Source: Bacteroidales bacterium (lineage in GTDB: Bacteria > Bacteroidota > Bacteroidia > Bacteroidales > Lentimicrobiaceae). Taken from it: a stretch of DNA of 64,000 bases. The stretch covers positions 1 through 64,000 of the forward strand of contig JAEUTG010000015.1 in NCBI GenBank assembly GCA_016788045.1, given 5' to 3'. The position numbers and the translations under genes are program-made. This document shows positions 60,868 through 64,000 of the stretch, one piece after another (position 1 is the stretch's first letter; the number at the start of each line of letters is the position of its first letter). The notes beneath the pieces are model-generated. The model searched no databases, had not been told where the DNA came from, and saw nothing but the letters and a program-made list of their open reading frames with translations.

Positions 60868-60875
60868 CAAAGTTA
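60868..60875 (-). promoter_or_regulatory. Candidate -7 box of the cyclase gene
   Basis: The minus strand reads TAACTTTG, 51 bases upstream of the cyclase ATG, in the divergent gap with gltX. No clear -33 TTG. Confidence 0.4.
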
Positions 60876-60967
60876 CATTAAATTGTGAAGTTGTTCGTCT
60901 TAAAAATTTATCGGCTTCCTCAATTCAACTGCAGATGCTTGTATTCTTTACGGGCAGGTGCTTTTAC

Positions 60968-60975
60968 TATCTTTG
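60968..60975 (+). promoter_or_regulatory. -7 box of gltX
   Basis: TATCTTTG matches TAnnTTTG exactly, 19 bases upstream of the ATG at 60994. A TTG lies 26 bases further upstream, rather far. Its position supports the ATG start over the GTG at 60958, which would be upstream of the promoter. Confidence 0.6.
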
Positions 60976-60993
60976 CAGCAAATTCAGAAGAAG

Positions 60994-62517
60994 ATGAATG
61001 AAGTCAGAGTAAGGTTTGCGCCCAGTCCTACAGGACCATTGCATATTGGAGGTGTGCGCACAGCGTTGTACAACTACCTGTTTGCGAAAAAAAATCACGG
61101 GAAGTTTATTCTCAGGATTGAAGATACCGACCAGACCCGTTTTGTACCCGGAGCCGAGGATTATATTGTAGAATCACTGAAATGGTGTGGAATTGACTTT
61201 GACGAAGGGGTGCATATCGGAGGCCCGTACGCCCCTTACAGGCAAAGCGACAGAAAAGAGATCTATCACCAGTATGCATTGTCACTGCTTGAAAAAGGCT
61301 ATGCGTACTATGCCTTTGATTCAGCCGAAGATCTCGAAATCCTGAGAAAGGACAGCGAAAAACGGAAAGAAACATTTCAATACGGCCCGTTGAGCCGGAT
61401 GGCCTTAAAGAATTCGCTGACTATTGATAAAGAAGAGGTTACAAGACTTTTGGATACAGGTCATCCCTTTGTAATCCGTATAAAAATTCCGGAGCACGAA
61501 ACCATTGTGGTCAACGACCTGATCAGGGGCGAAGTGAAGGTTGAGTCGGGCTTACTCGATGATAAAGTCCTCTTTAAATCGGATGGCATGCCAACCTATC
61601 ATCTTGCCAATGTGGTTGACGATTATCTGATGAAGATTACCCATGTAATCCGGGGTGAAGAGTGGTTACCCTCTGCCCCGCTGCATGCGTTGCTTTACCG
61701 CTATCTCGGCTGGGAATCAGTGATGCCGGCCTTTGCACACCTGCCTTTACTCTTAAAACCAGATGGCAATGGTAAACTCAGTAAAAGAGATGGTGATCGT
61801 TTGGGATTCCCTGTTTTCCCACTCAGATGGACAGACCCGAAAACCGGGGATATTTCTTCCGGCTATCGCGAAAGCGGCTACCTTCCCGAGGCATTTATCA
61901 ATATGCTGGCCCTGCTTGGATGGAATCCCGGGACCGAACAGGAGATCCTCAGCATGGCCGAACTGATCGGACTCTTCTCAATCGACCGGGTTGGGAAATC
62001 GGGATCAAAATTTGATCCTGAAAAAGCCAGGTGGATCAACCACCAATACCTCGCTTCTGCTCCCGACGAAACCATCGCTGATTTATTGGAAAAGATCATT
62101 GTTGGTGAAGGAATTCAGGCTGACCGGATCAAACTTCTGCAAATCAGTGGTTTGATCAAAGACAGGGCAAACCTGATTCCGGATTTGTGGCAGCAGTCAT
62201 GGTTCTTTTTCCGGTCACCGGAGAAGTATGATGAAAGTGTAATTCAGAAGTTCTGGAAACCCGAAACGCCCGGATTCCTGAAGAATATAGCGGCCATGCT
62301 TGAGGGTCACGGTACGTTTGATTCGGCAACAGTGGAGTTTTCGCTGAAGCAGTTTATTCAGGAACAGGGTCTGCCAATGGGCCAGGTGATGAACAGCCTG
62401 CGTTTGGTTCTTGTCGGTGGGAGTTTTGGACCCGGTGTGGCCGCAATCATCGCGGTTCTGGGAAAACAGGAAGCCATCAGCCGGATTTATCGGGCACTTG
62501 ATACAATCGGGAAATAA
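60994..62517 (+). CDS. gltX: Glutamate--tRNA ligase
   Basis: A 507-residue class I synthetase starting MNEVRVRFAPSPTGPLHIGG, which contains the HIGH-type motif (LHIG). The KMSKS-type motif reads KLSKRDGDR. The N-terminal Rossmann domain holds RIEDTDQTR and the C-terminal anticodon-binding domain is complete. It charges tRNA-Glu, and possibly tRNA-Gln if a GatCAB pathway is present. A 13-residue longer form from GTG 60958 is rejected because the promoter box falls inside it. Confidence 0.96.
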   Translation: MNEVRVRFAPSPTGPLHIGGVRTALYNYLFAKKNHGKFILRIEDTDQTRFVPGAEDYIVESLKWCGIDFDEGVHIGGPYAPYRQSDRKEIYHQYALSLLEKGYAYYAFDSAEDLEILRKDSEKRKETFQYGPLSRMALKNSLTIDKEEVTRLLDTGHPFVIRIKIPEHETIVVNDLIRGEVKVESGLLDDKVLFKSDGMPTYHLANVVDDYLMKITHVIRGEEWLPSAPLHALLYRYLGWESVMPAFAHLPLLLKPDGNGKLSKRDGDRLGFPVFPLRWTDPKTGDISSGYRESGYLPEAFINMLALLGWNPGTEQEILSMAELIGLFSIDRVGKSGSKFDPEKARWINHQYLASAPDETIADLLEKIIVGEGIQADRIKLLQISGLIKDRANLIPDLWQQSWFFFRSPEKYDESVIQKFWKPETPGFLKNIAAMLEGHGTFDSATVEFSLKQFIQEQGLPMGQVMNSLRLVLVGGSFGPGVAAIIAVLGKQEAISRIYRALDTIGK

Positions 62518-62560
62518 AACTTTTATTTACTGATTCACATAGCCTGAAAATCAATATCCT

Positions 62561-63058
62561 ATGGTTGGAGACAAATTACTCTATCAAAGACTGGAGGAAC
62601 TCGGGATTTCTTTCGGCTACTATGAGCATCCCCCGGCTCCAACCATCGAAATAGCAGCCAACTACTGGAAAGACATTGAGAAAACGACCCACTGTAAGAA
62701 CCTGTTTTTCAGAAATCACAAGGGAAACAAACATTATCTGGTTGTTTTCGATTACCGGCAGACATTGGCCATTCACGATCTTGAAAAAAGGCTGAAACAG
62801 GGAAAGCTCAGCTTTGCGTCTGAACAGCGGATGGAGAAGTACCTGGGTCTTAAGCCCGGTTCGGTTTCACCTTTCGGGCTGATTCATGATACAGATAAAA
62901 ATGTACACCTTTTTCTGGACGAGAATCTTGGCAAACTTCCCGGAATCAGTTTTCATCCGAACAACAATGAAGCAACCCTGGTGGTTGATTACAAGGATTT
63001 TATAAGATTCATCGAAAGTTGTGGCAACACCTGGGAGTACCTGAGCCTGTATGATTAG
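62561..63058 (+). CDS. YbaK/EbsC-type aminoacyl-tRNA deacylase (ProX/PrdX-like)
   Basis: A 165-residue free-standing trans-editing domain that hydrolyses wrongly charged tRNA, typically Ala-tRNA-Pro. Seen are the YEHPPAPTIEIA opening, HCKNLFFRNHKGNKHYLVV (residues about 46-64), SFASEQRMEKYLGLKPGSVSPFGLIHD and the C-terminal FHPNNNEATLVVDYKDFIRFI. These are hallmarks of the PrdX/ProXp-ala branch. It lies 43 bases after gltX on the same strand, so the two translation-fidelity genes are probably cotranscribed. Confidence 0.9.
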   Translation: MVGDKLLYQRLEELGISFGYYEHPPAPTIEIAANYWKDIEKTTHCKNLFFRNHKGNKHYLVVFDYRQTLAIHDLEKRLKQGKLSFASEQRMEKYLGLKPGSVSPFGLIHDTDKNVHLFLDENLGKLPGISFHPNNNEATLVVDYKDFIRFIESCGNTWEYLSLYD

Positions 63059-63117
63059 GCACCTGCTCTGCAGCTTGCTGAACTGAAGGGATGAACGCAT
63101 ATTTTTTCTTACTTTGA

Positions 63118-63145
63118 GGCCGATTAAAATGCATCGGTCTTTTTG
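63118..63145 (+). terminator. Terminator-like hairpin after the YbaK-type gene
   Basis: GGCCGAT (63118-63124) pairs with ATCGGTC (63133-63139), one G-U wobble, 8-base loop, followed by TTTTTT. It lies 12 bases upstream of the next start codon, so it may be an attenuator as well. Confidence 0.55.
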
Positions 63146-63156
63146 AATTCTAAAGC

Positions 63157-64000
63157 ATGAAACCCTGGAGAATCAGTTTGTTTGTTTTCGCGGTATTGGG
63201 GGTTCTGCTTTTAATTACCTTGTTGAGCCGCACATTCGGGATCAGAGGGCTGGGTACTGAGGAGGGATTCGGAAGTGAAAAATTCCTGATAAAATATCCT
63301 TCTTTGTCCACCTTGCCTGATGCCGGCAGCCATGCAGTTAACTTACGGGCCGACAGTGTGATAAAGCTAATTGATACTGCTGCTTCCGATCCGGCAAGGG
63401 CCAGAATTCTGCCTGATTTCTCAAAGATTGACACCAGTAACCTTGTCAGAATCTGTTATCCAGTCACCAACAGTAATTTTACCGGAGAAATAAAATCGCT
63501 GCTGACCAGCGGCAAATGCCGGATTCTGCATTATGGTGATTCACAGCTTGAAGGGGACCGGATTTCAGGATACCTGAGAAACAGACTTCAATCGGTTTAC
63601 AGTGGCAGCGGACCAGGATTTATTCCCATCAAACAGGTATATGAACATTCCGCTGCTGAAGTCACAGTAAGTGACAACTGGTTGCGTTTTGCTTCTTTTG
63701 ATCCGACACAGAAGAAAATTCAGGGCAATGATTATGGATTGTATGCCTCATTTTCAAGGTTTACGCCTTTCGATTTCCATTCCGTGGATAGCAGTACTTT
63801 ACTGACACTGCCGGATGTAAAGGCGGAAATCACCATCAGACCTTCAAAAGCTGCCTATTCCGGATTCCGCAGGTACAACAGAATCGGGTTGCATTATGGA
63901 AATCTTGCAGAACCGGTTAAGATCAGTGTAAAATCGGGAGGTGGACAACCAGATGAAAGCTGGTTGATACCGGATAAATCATACCATTGTTTTGAAATTT
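63157..64000 (+). CDS. SGNH/GDSL-hydrolase-like exported protein, truncated by the window edge
   Basis: The frame is open from the ATG at 63157 to the right edge (281 codons). It begins with a membrane anchor or signal (WRISLFVFAVLGVLLLITLL, residues 4-23). Block I of the SGNH fold is at about 123-135 (ILHYGDSQLEGDR, GDS at 127-129), followed by SGSGPGFIP. Proteins of this kind in Bacteroidota often accompany MBOAT acyltransferases in surface-glycan acetylation; whether one follows here cannot be seen. The catalytic Asp-His block is outside the window. Confidence 0.82.
   Translation, partial: MKPWRISLFVFAVLGVLLLITLLSRTFGIRGLGTEEGFGSEKFLIKYPSLSTLPDAGSHAVNLRADSVIKLIDTAASDPARARILPDFSKIDTSNLVRICYPVTNSNFTGEIKSLLTSGKCRILHYGDSQLEGDRISGYLRNRLQSVYSGSGPGFIPIKQVYEHSAAEVTVSDNWLRFASFDPTQKKIQGNDYGLYASFSRFTPFDFHSVDSSTLLTLPDVKAEITIRPSKAAYSGFRRYNRIGLHYGNLAEPVKISVKSGGGQPDESWLIPDKSYHCFEI

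Noticed and set aside
60958-60993. An upstream GTG start for gltX.
   Set aside because: The -7 promoter box lies at 60968-60975, inside the extension, and the family starts at MNEVRVRFAPSPTG.

Overview
The window is a stretch of a Bacteroidota chromosome, probably Bacteroidales or a close relative. The supporting signs are the gliding/type IX secretion (T9SS) genes gldE and gldD, a protein with a T9SS C-terminal sorting tail, the Bacteroidota families DUF4292 and DUF4175, the near absence of Shine-Dalgarno sequences, and several promoters of the form TTG...TAnnTTTG. No insertion sequence, phage, CRISPR array or rRNA operon was seen. The only RNA gene found is one tRNA-Ala(GGC).

Layout. (1) 1-21852, minus: one giant open frame of at least 7,284 codons, still open at the left edge. 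It encodes a secreted modular surface protein: signal peptide, two Ig-like modules, about 45 HYR-type modules, about 22 Calx-beta modules, a few cadherin/VCBS-like modules and the start of another repeat class. (2) 21853-23404: AT-rich gene-free DNA with palindromes and hairpins. (3) 23405-31531: corA, free-methionine sulfoxide reductase, butyrate kinase, gldE-gldD, a Tat-exported GH109-type protein and a T9SS-sorted protein. (4) 32041-41309: two small lipoproteins, a MORN-repeat protein with nadA, a divergent rpiB-lutB pair, fructosamine kinase, an ECF sigma factor with a small membrane protein, a DUF6249-like protein and thpR. (5) 41429-51515: tRNA-Ala with its terminator, then a minus-strand block read histidine kinase, flippase, dut, TPR protein, DUF4292 lipoprotein, EnvC-like protein, tatA. 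(6) 51629-60817, minus: cyclase, DUF4175 protein, ybeY, mnmG, methyltransferase. (7) 60994-64000, plus: gltX, a YbaK-type deacylase and a truncated SGNH-hydrolase-like gene.

How it fits together: much of the window concerns the cell surface. The giant protein and the 30.3-kb protein are likely T9SS cargo, GldE/GldD belong to the gliding/T9SS gene set, and the flippase, EnvC-like, TPR, DUF4292 and TatA genes concern envelope building. The rest is housekeeping: NAD synthesis, tRNA modification and charging, rRNA processing and nucleotide sanitation.

The most notable signal outside coding function is a pair of exact 16-bp parS-type ParB sites on either side of mnmG (52524-52539 and 54438-54453). 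One of them contains the GTG start codon of the methyltransferase gene. They suggest that this region lies in the segregation/origin domain of the chromosome. No complete new defence or mobile system was found.
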